Below are positions 27,442-36,585 of a stretch of 40,865 bases of DNA, one piece after another. The notes under the pieces were generated by a model, which worked only from the letters and a program-made list of their open reading frames with translations, did not search any database and had not been told where the DNA came from. Position 1 is the first letter of the stretch. The number at the start of each line of letters is the position of its first letter. Both the position numbers and the translations under genes were made by a program. Source of the stretch: Alphaproteobacteria bacterium (GTDB lineage Bacteria > Pseudomonadota > Alphaproteobacteria > Rhodobacterales > Rhodobacteraceae); contig JAUHWP010000014.1 of the NCBI GenBank assembly GCA_030424645.1, positions 1 to 40,865 on the forward strand, given 5' to 3'.

Positions 27442-28530
27442 ATGCAAAACGCGACGCCATCCGGGATCGAACACAACGCTGTATTGCGCTGGCTGCCGGA
27501 CGAGGTTCACCTGTATTTGAAACACACCGAAAAGGGCGTATCAATCCGGTCGCTTGCACGCGACATGGGGGTTCATGCCTCGACCGTGATGCGACAGGTG
27601 CGCAAGACCGAAGCGCGGCGGGACGATCCGCTTGTCGATGCGCTGCTGACGCGCCTGGGCGAAGGGGTGCGGGATGGAAAGGCCGAACTCGAAAACCATC
27701 ACCTCGCCGAGGATATCGGCGCGGATGATCCGGTCTCTCCGCATGTGCTCAGGCTTCTGCGCGCGATGATGAAGGACCGGGCGGTCATGGTCGTCAGCCA
27801 CGGCATCGACACGGCTGTCGTGCTGGCCGCACGCGATGACGGCGATCCCGTGACGCTGGCCAAGGGGCCGACGGAAGTGGTTGAAATGATGGCGTTGCGC
27901 GGTTGGATCGAAGGCCAGACCCACGGGCGGATCTGCCGGTATCACATGACACCCGAGGGCCGGATCGCCCTGAACAGGATGCTTGCCCGGATCGAAAGCC
28001 GGGCCACGGGATTTGCCGAAGCACAGGCTGGATTTACCGGGTATTCCGCGCGTGTCGATGACATAAGCCCGGCGCGATCTGCGCACAGGTCCAGGCGCCC
28101 GGTCGGTGCCGACAGCCCGGTGCGTATCCTGGGCCGCGCAAAAGGGCAGAAAAAGCCGTATCTCACGCCCGAGCTTGTGCGCGCGGCCGAGCGTTTGCAC
28201 CGCGACTTCGCCCTTGGGCAGTTCGCCCTGTCCGGTGCAGGCACGTGGGATCGCCTTCAGGCGGCGATCCAGTCAACCGCAGCCCCCAACCATCCTTCGG
28301 ACCGCAAACTGGATGCGCGCAAACGCTTCGGCGACGCGATCACGGCACTGGGGCCGGAACTTGCACAGGTCGCGATGGCCGTGTGCTGCCATGAACAGGG
28401 GATGGAGCGAATCGAGGCCGACATGTCGATGCCCGCACGCTCGGGCAAATACATGCTTCGCGTCGCGCTCAGCTATCTTGCCCGCTATTATGACAAACTG
28501 TCGGGTGACGATCACGACCTGATCTATTGA
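27442..28530 (+). CDS. DUF6456 protein with N-terminal helix-turn-helix
   Basis: 362 residues from ATG 27442, behind AAGGGG. Residues ~30-50 (SIRSLARDMGVHASTVMRQV) form a DNA-binding helix-turn-helix. A middle winged-helix-like region (about 90-160, GDPVTLAKGPTEVVEMMALR and RYHMTPEGRIALNRML) suggests a second DNA-binding or MarR-like module. The C-terminal DUF6456 domain (about 235-360) contains PYLTPELVRAAERLHRDFAL and ALGPELAQVAMAVCC. This combination is widespread in Rhodobacterales and other alphaproteobacteria, with no characterised function that I can name. It is convergent with the small gene at 28524, with the ends overlapping by seven bases. Confidence 0.85.
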   Translation: MQNATPSGIEHNAVLRWLPDEVHLYLKHTEKGVSIRSLARDMGVHASTVMRQVRKTEARRDDPLVDALLTRLGEGVRDGKAELENHHLAEDIGADDPVSPHVLRLLRAMMKDRAVMVVSHGIDTAVVLAARDDGDPVTLAKGPTEVVEMMALRGWIEGQTHGRICRYHMTPEGRIALNRMLARIESRATGFAEAQAGFTGYSARVDDISPARSAHRSRRPVGADSPVRILGRAKGQKKPYLTPELVRAAERLHRDFALGQFALSGAGTWDRLQAAIQSTAAPNHPSDRKLDARKRFGDAITALGPELAQVAMAVCCHEQGMERIEADMSMPARSGKYMLRVALSYLARYYDKLSGDDHDLIY

Positions 28531-28910
28531 TCCTTGGCCTGTATCGGGATGTTCAGGACGTGTTCGACTTCATCGGGTGTATGGACGCGGAAGTTCAGCC
28601 GTGGATAAAGCTGGCGCAGCTCGCGTTCGATCAGGGTCGGGTTCGGAAGCGGGGGCACCATGATCAGGTAAATGCCCTGAAACCCGATCTTGTCCAGATG
28701 CTGCCCGATCTCGACACAGTCGGTCTGGTCGCAGAACGGCACCGATGCCACAAGATGAATGGACTGATCGTCAAAGTCCTGCGCCGTCATGGTGCTGAAC
28801 CGCGCATGTGTCACATGGCTGATCCGGTATATATCGGTGGATAGAGAATGCAGATATGGATCGCCTCCCAACGCCAGCAGCGTTGGTTGTGTCGTGTGGC
28901 GTCGTGTCAT
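28524..28910 (-). CDS. Small protein of unknown function
   Basis: 128 residues from ATG 28910 (MTRRHTTQPTLLALGGDPYL), though only a weak GGGA is seen upstream. Alternating strand/helix composition in the C-terminal half (SIHLVASVPFC, IGFQGIYLIMVPPLPNPTLI, RLNFRVHTPDEVEHVL) suggests a compact alpha/beta fold with two cysteines in PFCDQTDC. No family is recognised. It lies between the DUF6456 gene, whose end it overlaps, and phoR, from which it is divergent. The start is uncertain because open frame extends further upstream. Confidence 0.5.
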   Translation of the reverse strand: MTRRHTTQPTLLALGGDPYLHSLSTDIYRISHVTHARFSTMTAQDFDDQSIHLVASVPFCDQTDCVEIGQHLDKIGFQGIYLIMVPPLPNPTLIERELRQLYPRLNFRVHTPDEVEHVLNIPIQAKDQ

Positions 28911-29135
28911 CAACCAGATTCCCGCTTCGAAGCCGACAGGCTTCAACTTGTTACTCGAAATGACAGGGCACGCAGAACCCACCCGTCGGCTCGTCTTTCG
29001 TCCACACATATAAGGCGAACAGGATGTTTGCAATTCTCGTGTTAAGGGGATTGTTACATTTTTGCCGTTTGACCTGCCGTGAATATCCGGCCATCTCATG
29101 AAGGGAATGAAACGAGACAAAGATTTGCAGGTGTG

Positions 29136-30173
29136 ATGTCGTCCAGCGAAGTTTTGCAGGCCCTGCCGGTGCCCGTCCTGGTTATCGGCCGGGATCAGCG
29201 CGTGACAGATCAGAACGGCGGGGCGGCGCGACTGTTCGACGCCAACCTGGTTGGACGGCATGTCGCCACCGCCATCCGTCAGCCGGCGTTGCTTGACGCC
29301 ATCGAGACCGTGTTGTCCGGGGCTGCGCAGGCCGACGTGCGCTATCTTGTCTCAAAGCATGGTCGCGAGCTGATTTATGACGTGCATGTGGTGATGCTTG
29401 CGTCACAAAACAGCGCCATGCTGACCTTTCTGGATGTGTCGCCGCGTGAAGAGGCCGGGCAGATGCGGTCGGATTTCGTGGCAAATGTCAGCCACGAGCT
29501 GCGCACCCCACTGACCGCCTTGTCGGGCTTCATCGAAACCCTGCGCGGCCCGGCGCGTGACGACCCGGACGCGCGCGCGCGGTTTTTGGATATCATGGAA
29601 GACGAGGCCGGACGGATGAACCGATTGGTGGCCGATCTTCTGTCGCTCAGCCGGGTCGAGGATATGGCCGGAATGCGCCCCACGGATCTGGTCGAACTGG
29701 ATCAGGTCATCCTGATGGTCATCAACGCGCTTACCCCCGCGGCGAACAATCGCGAGGTCACGATAACGACCGCGTTCGATATCGACCGTCCCATAAAGGT
29801 GGTGGGCGATCAGGACCAGCTGACGCAGGTGCTGACCAACCTGACCGAAAACGCGATCAAATACGGTCGCAAGGGCGGCACCGTGCAGATCTCCGTCAGG
29901 GCGCTGGATCTGGTGCCTGCGTTCAAGGGGCCGGGGCTTGAGATCACCGTTCAGGACGAGGGCGAGGGCATCGACCCCAAACATCTGGGTCGGCTGACGG
30001 AACGATTCTATCGCGTCGACAACCATCGGTCCCGTCAACTTGGCGGCACCGGTCTGGGGCTGGCCATCGTCAAGCACATCGTCAACCGGCACCGCGGACG
30101 CCTGCGGATCGACAGCACACCGGGCAAGGGCAGTTGCTTTACCGTTGTCTTGCCAATGCCCGACCCGGCCTGA
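29136..30173 (+). CDS. phoR: PhoR-like phosphate-sensing histidine kinase
   Basis: 345 residues from ATG 29136; a GTG at 29079 is an alternative with no ribosome site. The N-terminal third (LQALPVPVLVIGRDQRVTDQ, then ANLVGRHVATAI) is a PAS domain. The HisKA box is FVANVSHELRTPLTALSGF with the phosphorylated His120, and the ATPase domain has LTENAIKYG (N box), QDEGEGI (G1) and GGTGLGLAIV (G2). No transmembrane segment is visible, unlike E. coli PhoR, so this kinase is probably cytoplasmic or held by partner proteins. With PhoB it should respond to phosphate limitation, through PhoU and the Pst transporter. It sits just upstream of pstS; its response regulator is at the other end. Confidence 0.9.
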   Translation: MSSSEVLQALPVPVLVIGRDQRVTDQNGGAARLFDANLVGRHVATAIRQPALLDAIETVLSGAAQADVRYLVSKHGRELIYDVHVVMLASQNSAMLTFLDVSPREEAGQMRSDFVANVSHELRTPLTALSGFIETLRGPARDDPDARARFLDIMEDEAGRMNRLVADLLSLSRVEDMAGMRPTDLVELDQVILMVINALTPAANNREVTITTAFDIDRPIKVVGDQDQLTQVLTNLTENAIKYGRKGGTVQISVRALDLVPAFKGPGLEITVQDEGEGIDPKHLGRLTERFYRVDNHRSRQLGGTGLGLAIVKHIVNRHRGRLRIDSTPGKGSCFTVVLPMPDPA

Positions 30174-30219
30174 CGATTTCCGCCGCGCCTTCTTTGGAAA
30201 ATTCGCCGACACACGCCGT

Positions 30220-30248
30220 TTGTCACATTACTTTTACAAAACTTACAC
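30220..30248 (+). promoter_or_regulatory. Three-unit Pho box upstream of pstS
   Basis: Three 7-base direct repeats with 4-base spacers: TTGTCAC (30220), CTTTTAC (30231) and CTTACAC (30242), an exact 11-base period, the layout bound by PhoB dimers (consensus CTGTCAT-N4-CTGTCAT). It ends 75 bases before the pstS ATG. It probably makes the operon phosphate-starvation inducible. Confidence 0.75.
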
Positions 30249-30322
30249 AAAAGCTTTGTTCAAGACCCATAGGACAGCGCCATGTCGTCCGAGGGGGCGA
30301 TGCAACCAAACAGGAGTTATCC

Positions 30323-31357
30323 ATGTCCTTTGTGAAACTGACCGCCTCTGCCATGGCGATCGCTGCCGTTTCCGCAACCGCTGCCACCGCCCGTGACCAG
30401 GTTCAGGTTGCCGGGTCTTCGACCGTGCTGCCTTATGCCTCCATCGTCGCTGAAGCGTTCGGCGAAAACTTCGATTTCCCGACCCCCGTGGTCGAATCGG
30501 GCGGTTCGTCTGCCGGTCTGAAGCGGTTCTGTCAGGGTGTCGGCGAAGAACACACCGACATTGCCAACGCCTCGCGCGCCATCCGCGAAAAGGAAATCCT
30601 GGCCTGCGCCGAAAACGGCGTGACCGACATCATAGAAGTGCGCATCGGCTATGACGGCATCGTGTTTGCCTCGCAGCTCGACGGCCCGGACTATACCGCT
30701 TTCACCCAGTCGGACATCTTCAACGCGCTGGCCCCGAAGGTCATGGTTGATGGCGCGCTGGTCGACAACCCCTATAAGCAGTGGGCCGACTTCAACCCCG
30801 ATCTGCCGGCCGAAGACATCCTGGCCTTCATCCCCGGCACCAAGCACGGCACCCGTGAAGTGTTCGAGGAAAAAGTTGTCGCAGCCGGCTGTGAAGCGAC
30901 TGGCGCGCTGGAAGCCATGATCGCGGGCGGCATGTCGGAAGACGACGCCGAAGACGCATGCCTTGCCGTGATGGCTGACGGCCGTGCCGTGGACATCGAC
31001 GGTGACTATACCGAAACGCTGGCGTCGATCGACGCAAACGCCCACGCGATCGGCGTGTTCGGCTTGGCTTTCTATGAAAACAACACCGACAAGCTGAAAG
31101 TGGCCACGATGGCCGGTGTCGCCCCGTCGACTGAAACCATCTCGACCGGTGAATATCCGGTGTCGCGCCCGCTGTTCTTCTATGTGAAGAAAGCCCATAT
31201 CGGCGTGATCCCCGGCCTGAAAGAATATGCCGAGTTCTTCATCTCGGACGAGATTGCCGGCCCCGACGGCCCGCTGGCCGAATACGGCCTGGTCTCCGAT
31301 CCCGAACTGGGGGCCACGCAGGCCGCTGTTTCGGCTGAAGACGCCATGATGAACTAA
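30323..31357 (+). CDS. pstS: PstS, periplasmic phosphate-binding protein
   Basis: 344 residues from ATG 30323, behind AGGAG. A signal peptide, about residues 1-24 (MSFVKLTASAMAIAAVSATA, cleavage after TAR or ATA), precedes DQVQVAGSSTVLPYA, the phosphate-pocket SST motif. Other binding-site segments are ESGGSSAGLKRFCQG, IANASRAI and GTKHGTREVF. The protein captures phosphate in the periplasm for the PstCAB transporter. Its first position in the operon behind a Pho box and an intercistronic hairpin after its stop fit the usual excess of PstS over the membrane subunits. The N-terminal region upstream of 30323 is non-coding. Confidence 0.97.
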   Translation: MSFVKLTASAMAIAAVSATAATARDQVQVAGSSTVLPYASIVAEAFGENFDFPTPVVESGGSSAGLKRFCQGVGEEHTDIANASRAIREKEILACAENGVTDIIEVRIGYDGIVFASQLDGPDYTAFTQSDIFNALAPKVMVDGALVDNPYKQWADFNPDLPAEDILAFIPGTKHGTREVFEEKVVAAGCEATGALEAMIAGGMSEDDAEDACLAVMADGRAVDIDGDYTETLASIDANAHAIGVFGLAFYENNTDKLKVATMAGVAPSTETISTGEYPVSRPLFFYVKKAHIGVIPGLKEYAEFFISDEIAGPDGPLAEYGLVSDPELGATQAAVSAEDAMMN

Positions 31358-31366
31358 GACCATGAT

Positions 31367-31397
31367 GGCGCGGGGCATCGGCCCCGCGCCGTTCTTC
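31367..31397 (+). terminator. Intercistronic hairpin between pstS and pstC (attenuator-like)
   Basis: A perfect 10-bp stem, GGCGCGGGGC (31367-31376) with GCCCCGCGCC (31381-31390), around an ATCG loop, beginning ten bases after the pstS stop. GTTCTTCTGCC follows with no long T-run. It probably acts as a partial terminator or mRNA 3' stabiliser, so pstS mRNA exceeds pstCAB mRNA. Confidence 0.65.
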
Positions 31398-31453
31398 TGC
31401 CTTTCCCGGATCGGGCCAAAGATCTGCACCGCCTTTGCTGCACGGGCTTTCAC

Positions 31454-32926
31454 ATGTCTGCTTTCTGGCTTCTCATCATCTTACTGGCGTTTGCTGCTGT
31501 CGGTTTTGTCCTTGGACGCGGCCGCGCGCTGGCCTCGGTCAACGGGGAACGGCGCAGGCTGCATTCCCTGCCGAACTATTATGGTTCCAACGTGGCAATG
31601 CTGGCGTTCGTGCCGGCGGTTCTTGTCCTTGCGGTCTGGGTCGTGGTTCAACCGCTTGTCATCAATTCGTCGGTGTCGAACCACATCCCCGCCGAACTGT
31701 ATGAAACCGGCGGCGAGTTGAACCTGATCATGAGCGATGTGCGCCGCGTGGCCGATGGCCTGGACCTTGCCGTCAAGAATGGCATGCTGACCACCGACGA
31801 GGCATCCAGCATCGACACCGAAGCGACCGATCTGCGCGCGCTTCTGGGCGAGGTCGGCGTTGCCCTCGGGTCAGAAATACATCCCTCGGTCTTGTCTGCG
31901 GCACAGGTGATGCGCGCCCAGATCGCCACCGGCAACCTCTTTCGCAGCATCGTGCTTCTGGTGATCGCGGCGGCGGGGTTCTTTATCGCCATCCGCATGA
32001 CCTCGGGCGAGTTTCGGGCACGCAACATGGTCGAGCGGGGCATCCGTGGCCTGTTGATCGCCGCGGCCTCGATCGCGATCCTGACGACCATCGGGATCGT
32101 CTTGTCGCTGATCTTCAACACGCTTGAGTTTTTCCGGCTGTATCCGGCCAGGGATTTTTTCACGCTGCTTGAATGGGCGCCCAGCTTCTCGGGGCGCGGC
32201 GGGGCATCAAGCCTGGGCCTTCTGCCGCTGCTCTGGGGCACGCTTTATATCTCGGTCGTCGCGCTTCTGGTGGCGGTTCCGATCGGGCTGTTCTCGGCCA
32301 TCTATCTGGCTGAATATGCCGGGCCGAAGACCCGCAGCATCGCCAAGCCCATGCTTGAGGTTCTGGCGGGCATTCCGACCATCGTTTACGGCCTGTTCGC
32401 GTTGCTGACCATCGGCCCCATGCTTCTGAGCGTCTTTGGCGACGACGGGTTTGGATGGATGCAGGGCCAGCGGTCGGTGATGACCGCGGGGCTAGTGATG
32501 GGCATCATGCTGATCCCCTTCGTCAGCTCGCTGTCCGACGACATCATCAACGCGGTGCCGCAAGCCATGCGCGACGGGTCTTATGGCCTGGGTGCCACCC
32601 AGTCCGAAACCGTCCGCCAGGTGGTATTGCCCGCAGCCCTTCCGGGCATTGTCGGGGCCGTCCTTCTGGCGACAAGCCGCGCCCTTGGCGAAACCATGAT
32701 CGTGGTGATGGGGGCAGGGGCCGCCGCCCGGCTGGACCTGAACCCGTTCGAGGCCATGACCACCGTCACCGCCAAGATCGTCAGCCAGTTGACCGGCGAC
32801 AGCGACTTTGCCAGCCCCGAGGCGCTTGTCGCCTTCGCGCTTGGCATGACGCTGTTCATCCTGACCCTCGGCCTGAATGTCCTCGCGCTTTACATCGTGC
32901 GCAAATACCGGGAGCAATACGAATGA
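31454..32926 (+). CDS. pstC: PstC, phosphate ABC transporter permease
   Basis: 490 residues, longer than E. coli PstC (~320). The N-terminal ~240 residues hold extra membrane segments (MSAFWLLIILLAFAAVGFVL, then two more) and a periplasmic helical loop (YETGGELNLIMSDVRRVADG), matching the extended PstC N-terminal domain known in alphaproteobacteria. The core permease follows, from about residue 250: LLPLLWGTLYISVVALLVAV, the EAA-type loop (GLGATQSETVRQVVLPAALPG) and final helices. No clear ribosome site precedes ATG 31454. Its stop overlaps the pstA start (ATGA). Confidence 0.93.
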   Translation: MSAFWLLIILLAFAAVGFVLGRGRALASVNGERRRLHSLPNYYGSNVAMLAFVPAVLVLAVWVVVQPLVINSSVSNHIPAELYETGGELNLIMSDVRRVADGLDLAVKNGMLTTDEASSIDTEATDLRALLGEVGVALGSEIHPSVLSAAQVMRAQIATGNLFRSIVLLVIAAAGFFIAIRMTSGEFRARNMVERGIRGLLIAAASIAILTTIGIVLSLIFNTLEFFRLYPARDFFTLLEWAPSFSGRGGASSLGLLPLLWGTLYISVVALLVAVPIGLFSAIYLAEYAGPKTRSIAKPMLEVLAGIPTIVYGLFALLTIGPMLLSVFGDDGFGWMQGQRSVMTAGLVMGIMLIPFVSSLSDDIINAVPQAMRDGSYGLGATQSETVRQVVLPAALPGIVGAVLLATSRALGETMIVVMGAGAAARLDLNPFEAMTTVTAKIVSQLTGDSDFASPEALVAFALGMTLFILTLGLNVLALYIVRKYREQYE

Positions 32927-34287
32927 CCGACGCAGCTTTCCCAGACGGGGCCAATGGGGCCGCGCCGCGCACCACCACGTCGCTTCTGGCGCAAGACGCG
33001 CGCACCAGGAAACGGAACGCCGCCGAGGCCCGGTTTCGCGCCTATGGCATTGCGGCCATCGCCGTCGGCCTTGTCTTTCTTGCCGTGCTGGTCAGTTCGA
33101 TCATCTTCAAGGGTGTGGGGGCGTTCCAGCAGACCTTCATCACCCTGAACGTCGAACTTCTGGAAGAGAAACTGGACAAGTCCGGCACCCGCGACATCGA
33201 GGCGATCAAGAAGGTGACGACCTTCGGATATAATCCGTTGATCGACGCAGCGCTGGCACAGGCAATTGCCGAAACGGGGATCGAGAACCCGTTCTCGAAG
33301 GGCAAGGACCTGCGCAAGATGATCAGTTCGGGCGCCGCAGCGGACGTGCGCGATTACGTCATCGAGAACCCGGACGAGATCGGCAAGACCGTCGAATTCC
33401 GGCTTCTCGCATCGTCCCGCGTCGATGGCTATCTGAAAGACCGCGTCACCCGCGAAAGTCTGGCCCGCGACAAGAACCTGTCGCCCGAGCATCTGGACAT
33501 TGTCGATGCGCTGGCCGGGGCAGGGGTGGTAACCAAGGCGTTCAATACCGATTTCATCACCGGCGCGGACGCCTCGGAAAGCCGCCCGGAACAGGCCGGG
33601 ATCGGCGTGTCCATGCTGGGCAGCTTCTATATGATGCTGGTGGTGCTGGCCTGCGCCTTGCCCATCGGGGTCGCGGCGTCGATCTATCTTGAGGAATTTG
33701 CCCCGCAAAACGGGTTCACCGACCTGATCGAGGTCAACATCTCGAACCTTGCGGCCGTGCCGTCCATCGTGTTCGGTATCCTTGGTCTGGCGGTGTTCAT
33801 TCAGTTCGCCCATCTGCCGCAATCCGCGCCCTTGGTCGGGGGGCTGGTGCTGACCCTGATGACCCTGCCGACGATCATCATCTCGACCCGTGCATCCCTG
33901 AAATCCGTGCCCCCCTCGATCCGCGAGGCCGCGCTTGGGGTCGGGGCGTCGAAAATGCAAACGGTGTTCCACCACGTGTTGCCGCTGGCCATGCCCGGCA
34001 TCCTGACCGGCACCATCATCGGGCTGGCCCAGGCGCTTGGCGAAACCGCGCCGCTGCTTCTGATCGGCATGGTGGGCTATATCGCCTCGAACTATCCCGA
34101 TGGGGTGATCGAAGGCTTCATGGCGCCGAACTCGGCCATGCCCGCGCAGATTTACGAATGGGCCAAACGCGCCGACCCCGCTTATTATGAACGCGCGTGG
34201 GGCGGCATCATCATCCTGCTTCTCTTCCTGATGAGCATGAATATCATCGCAATCATCCTGCGCCGCCGGTTCGAGCGTCGCTGGTGA
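32923..34287 (+). CDS. pstA: PstA, phosphate ABC transporter permease
   Basis: 454 residues from ATG 32923, overlapping the pstC stop by four bases. A single N-terminal helix (IAAIAVGLVFLAVLVSSIIF) is followed by a ~170-residue soluble domain (e.g. NVELLEEKLDKSGTRDIEAI), the DUF3333-type extension of alphaproteobacterial PstA. The permease core, from about residue 230, has SMLGSFYMMLVVLACALPIG, the EAA loop LGVGASKMQTVFHHVLPLA, and ends RRRFERRW. A short hairpin (34288-34306) sits between its stop and the pstB ribosome site. Confidence 0.93.
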   Translation: MTDAAFPDGANGAAPRTTTSLLAQDARTRKRNAAEARFRAYGIAAIAVGLVFLAVLVSSIIFKGVGAFQQTFITLNVELLEEKLDKSGTRDIEAIKKVTTFGYNPLIDAALAQAIAETGIENPFSKGKDLRKMISSGAAADVRDYVIENPDEIGKTVEFRLLASSRVDGYLKDRVTRESLARDKNLSPEHLDIVDALAGAGVVTKAFNTDFITGADASESRPEQAGIGVSMLGSFYMMLVVLACALPIGVAASIYLEEFAPQNGFTDLIEVNISNLAAVPSIVFGILGLAVFIQFAHLPQSAPLVGGLVLTLMTLPTIIISTRASLKSVPPSIREAALGVGASKMQTVFHHVLPLAMPGILTGTIIGLAQALGETAPLLLIGMVGYIASNYPDGVIEGFMAPNSAMPAQIYEWAKRADPAYYERAWGGIIILLLFLMSMNIIAIILRRRFERRW

Positions 34288-34330
34288 GCGGCTTGAAGCC
34301 AGCCGCGAAAAAAGGTGAAAGACCGAGCAC

Positions 34331-35128
34331 ATGAACGACATGACAAGTATCGAAAGGACCGCAGCGATGCAGGACATCAAGATCACGGCCAGGGGCGTGC
34401 AGGTCCATTATGGCGACACGCACGCCATCAAGGACGTGTCGGTCGACATTCAGGACAACACCGTCACCGCCTTTATCGGCCCGTCGGGCTGCGGCAAGTC
34501 GACCTTCCTGCGTTGCCTGAACCGGATGAACGACACGATCGACATCTGCCGGGTCACGGGCGATATCCTGCTGGACGGCGAAGACATCTATGACAAGCGC
34601 GTCGACCCCGTGCAGTTGCGCGCCAAGGTCGGCATGGTGTTTCAGAAACCCAACCCGTTCCCCAAGTCGATCTATGACAACATCGCCTATGGCCCGCGCA
34701 TTCACGGTCTGGCCCGCAACAAGGCCGATCTGGACGATATCGTCGAGAAATCGCTGCGCCGCGGCGCCATCTGGGACGAAGTGAAAGATCGTCTGCACGC
34801 TCCGGGCACCGGGCTGTCGGGTGGACAACAACAGCGCCTGTGCATCGCCCGCGCCGTTGCCACCGAACCGGAAGTCCTGCTGATGGACGAGCCGTGTTCG
34901 GCGCTGGACCCGATTGCGACCGCACAGGTCGAGGAACTGATCGACGAGCTGCGCGAAAACTATTCGGTGGTGATTGTGACCCACTCGATGCAGCAAGCCG
35001 CGCGGGTCAGCCAGAAGACCGCGTTTTTCCACCTGGGCAACCTTGTCGAATTCGGGGACACGGATCAGATCTTCACCAATCCTTCCGACCCCCGCACCGA
35101 AAGCTATATCACCGGCCGGATCGGCTGA
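34331..35128 (+). CDS. pstB: PstB, phosphate ABC transporter ATPase
   Basis: 265 residues. ABC motifs: Walker [21 protein letters not shown] (the NRMND ending is specific to PstB), Q-loop [16 protein letters not shown], signature [16 protein letters not shown], Walker [14 protein letters not shown] and switch His in VTHSMQQA. It powers phosphate import by PstC/PstA. ATG 34331 follows an AAAGGTGAAAG site. The gene is followed by 33 bases with a short GCCCT/AGGGC hairpin directly before the phoU ribosome site. Confidence 0.97.
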   Translation: MNDMTSIERTAAMQDIKITARGVQVHYGDTHAIKDVSVDIQDNTVTAFIGPSGCGKSTFLRCLNRMNDTIDICRVTGDILLDGEDIYDKRVDPVQLRAKVGMVFQKPNPFPKSIYDNIAYGPRIHGLARNKADLDDIVEKSLRRGAIWDEVKDRLHAPGTGLSGGQQQRLCIARAVATEPEVLLMDEPCSALDPIATAQVEELIDELRENYSVVIVTHSMQQAARVSQKTAFFHLGNLVEFGDTDQIFTNPSDPRTESYITGRIG

Positions 35129-35161
35129 CGACGGATCGCCCTGATAGGGCAGGAGACACAC

Positions 35162-35893
35162 ATGACCGACCAACATATCGCATCCGCCTTCGACCGCGAC
35201 CTTGAAGAGGTTCAGGCCCACCTGATGAAAATGGGGGGCATGGTCGAAGATGCCATCCGCGAAAGCGCCAAATCACTGAAACGCCGTGACGAGGAACTGG
35301 CCGAACTGGTGCGCAAGAACGACAAGAAGATCGACGCGCTGGATCTGCAAATCCAGGAAGAATGCGCCCGCGTGTTGGCCCTGCGTCAGCCCATCGCCTC
35401 GGACCTGCGCACGGTTCTGACGGTGATGAAGGTGGCGGCCAACCTGGAACGGATCGGCGACTATGCCAAGAACATGGCCAAGCGCACCAGCGTGCTTGTG
35501 CACATGCAACCCATCGACGGGGCCTCGGGCGCCATCAAGCGGATGTCCACCGAAGCCCAGCAGATGCTGTCCGACGCGCTTGATGCCTTCATCCGCCGCG
35601 ACGCCGATCTGGCGCAGGATGTGCGTCACCGCGATCTTGAGATCGACCAGATGTATAACGCGCTGTTTCGCGAGTTCCTGACCTTCATGATGGAGGACCC
35701 GCGCAACATCTCGTCCTGTATGCACCTGCATTTCATCGCCAAGAACATCGAACGGATGGGGGATCACGTCACCTCGATCGCGGATCAGGTGATTTATCTG
35801 GTAAAGGGCGAATTGCCGGACGAAGCCCGCCCGAAGGGCAATGCCCCCAATTATGAAATCCCGGTCGCAGACACCGTCGGGGGCGGCAAATGA
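35162..35893 (+). CDS. phoU: PhoU, phosphate signalling regulator
   Basis: 243 residues in two three-helix bundles, each with the PhoU metal-binding pattern: VAANLERIGDYAKNMAKRTS (about residues 90-109) and IAKNIERMGDHVTSIADQVI (about residues 190-209). PhoU connects the Pst transporter to PhoR and keeps the Pho regulon off when phosphate is plentiful. AGGAG precedes ATG 35162. The stop overlaps the phoB start (ATGA), so PhoU and PhoB are coupled. Confidence 0.96.
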   Translation: MTDQHIASAFDRDLEEVQAHLMKMGGMVEDAIRESAKSLKRRDEELAELVRKNDKKIDALDLQIQEECARVLALRQPIASDLRTVLTVMKVAANLERIGDYAKNMAKRTSVLVHMQPIDGASGAIKRMSTEAQQMLSDALDAFIRRDADLAQDVRHRDLEIDQMYNALFREFLTFMMEDPRNISSCMHLHFIAKNIERMGDHVTSIADQVIYLVKGELPDEARPKGNAPNYEIPVADTVGGGK

Positions 35894-36579
35894 GTGCAGA
35901 CAAGCCCTGTGTCCTTCTGGTCGAAGACGAGCCTGCGCAGCGCGAGATCCTGCGCTACAACCTCAGCGCCGAAGGCTATGGCGTCACCATGGCCGAAAAC
36001 GGCGATGACGCCCTGATCCTGATCGACGAGGTGACGCCCGACCTGATCCTGCTGGACTGGATGCTGCCCGGCGTGTCGGGGATCGAAATCTGCCGTCGCC
36101 TGAAAACCCGCAAGGAAACGCGCTCGATCCCGGTGATCATGCTGTCGGCCCGCTCGGAAGAGGTCGACCGTGTGCGCGGGTTGGAAACCGGTGCGGATGA
36201 TTATGTGGTCAAGCCGTTCTCGGTCAGCGAGCTGATGGCGCGGATCCGCACCCAGCTGCGCCGCACACGGCCTGCCGCCGTCGGGCAACGGCTGGAATAT
36301 CAGGACATCGTGCTGGATGGCGAAAGCCACCGCGTGACCCGCTCCGGGGCCGACGTAAAGCTCGGCCCGACCGAGTTTCGCCTGCTGTCCACCCTGATGG
36401 AAAAGCCCGGTCGGGTCTGGAGCCGTGAGCAGCTTCTGGATCGTGTCTGGGGGCGGGATGTCTATGTCGATACGCGCACCGTCGATGTTCATGTCGGGCG
36501 GCTGCGCAAGGCCCTGTGCCGAAAGGGCGGCGACGATCCGCTGCGCACGGTGCGCGGAACGGGCTACGCATTGGGGTAG
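35890..36579 (+). CDS. phoB: PhoB, phosphate-regulon response regulator
   Basis: 229 residues. The receiver domain has the acidic pair in LLVEDEPAQ, the phospho-acceptor Asp56 in LILLDWMLPG and Lys108 in DYVVKPFS. The OmpR-type winged helix (about residues 130-227) includes LGPTEFRLLSTLMEKPGRVW, SREQLLDRVWGRDVYVDTRT and VDVHVGRLRKAL. It is the partner of PhoR and should bind the Pho box before pstS. Its start overlaps the phoU stop. As the last gene of the starvation operon it is probably amplified on induction. Confidence 0.96.
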   Translation: MSADKPCVLLVEDEPAQREILRYNLSAEGYGVTMAENGDDALILIDEVTPDLILLDWMLPGVSGIEICRRLKTRKETRSIPVIMLSARSEEVDRVRGLETGADDYVVKPFSVSELMARIRTQLRRTRPAAVGQRLEYQDIVLDGESHRVTRSGADVKLGPTEFRLLSTLMEKPGRVWSREQLLDRVWGRDVYVDTRTVDVHVGRLRKALCRKGGDDPLRTVRGTGYALG

Positions 36580-36585
36580 GGCGGC

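Noticed and set aside
29098-29138. 12-codon leader peptide before phoR with a TGATG junction
   Set aside because: It has no ribosome site and no conserved features; the overlap is likely chance.
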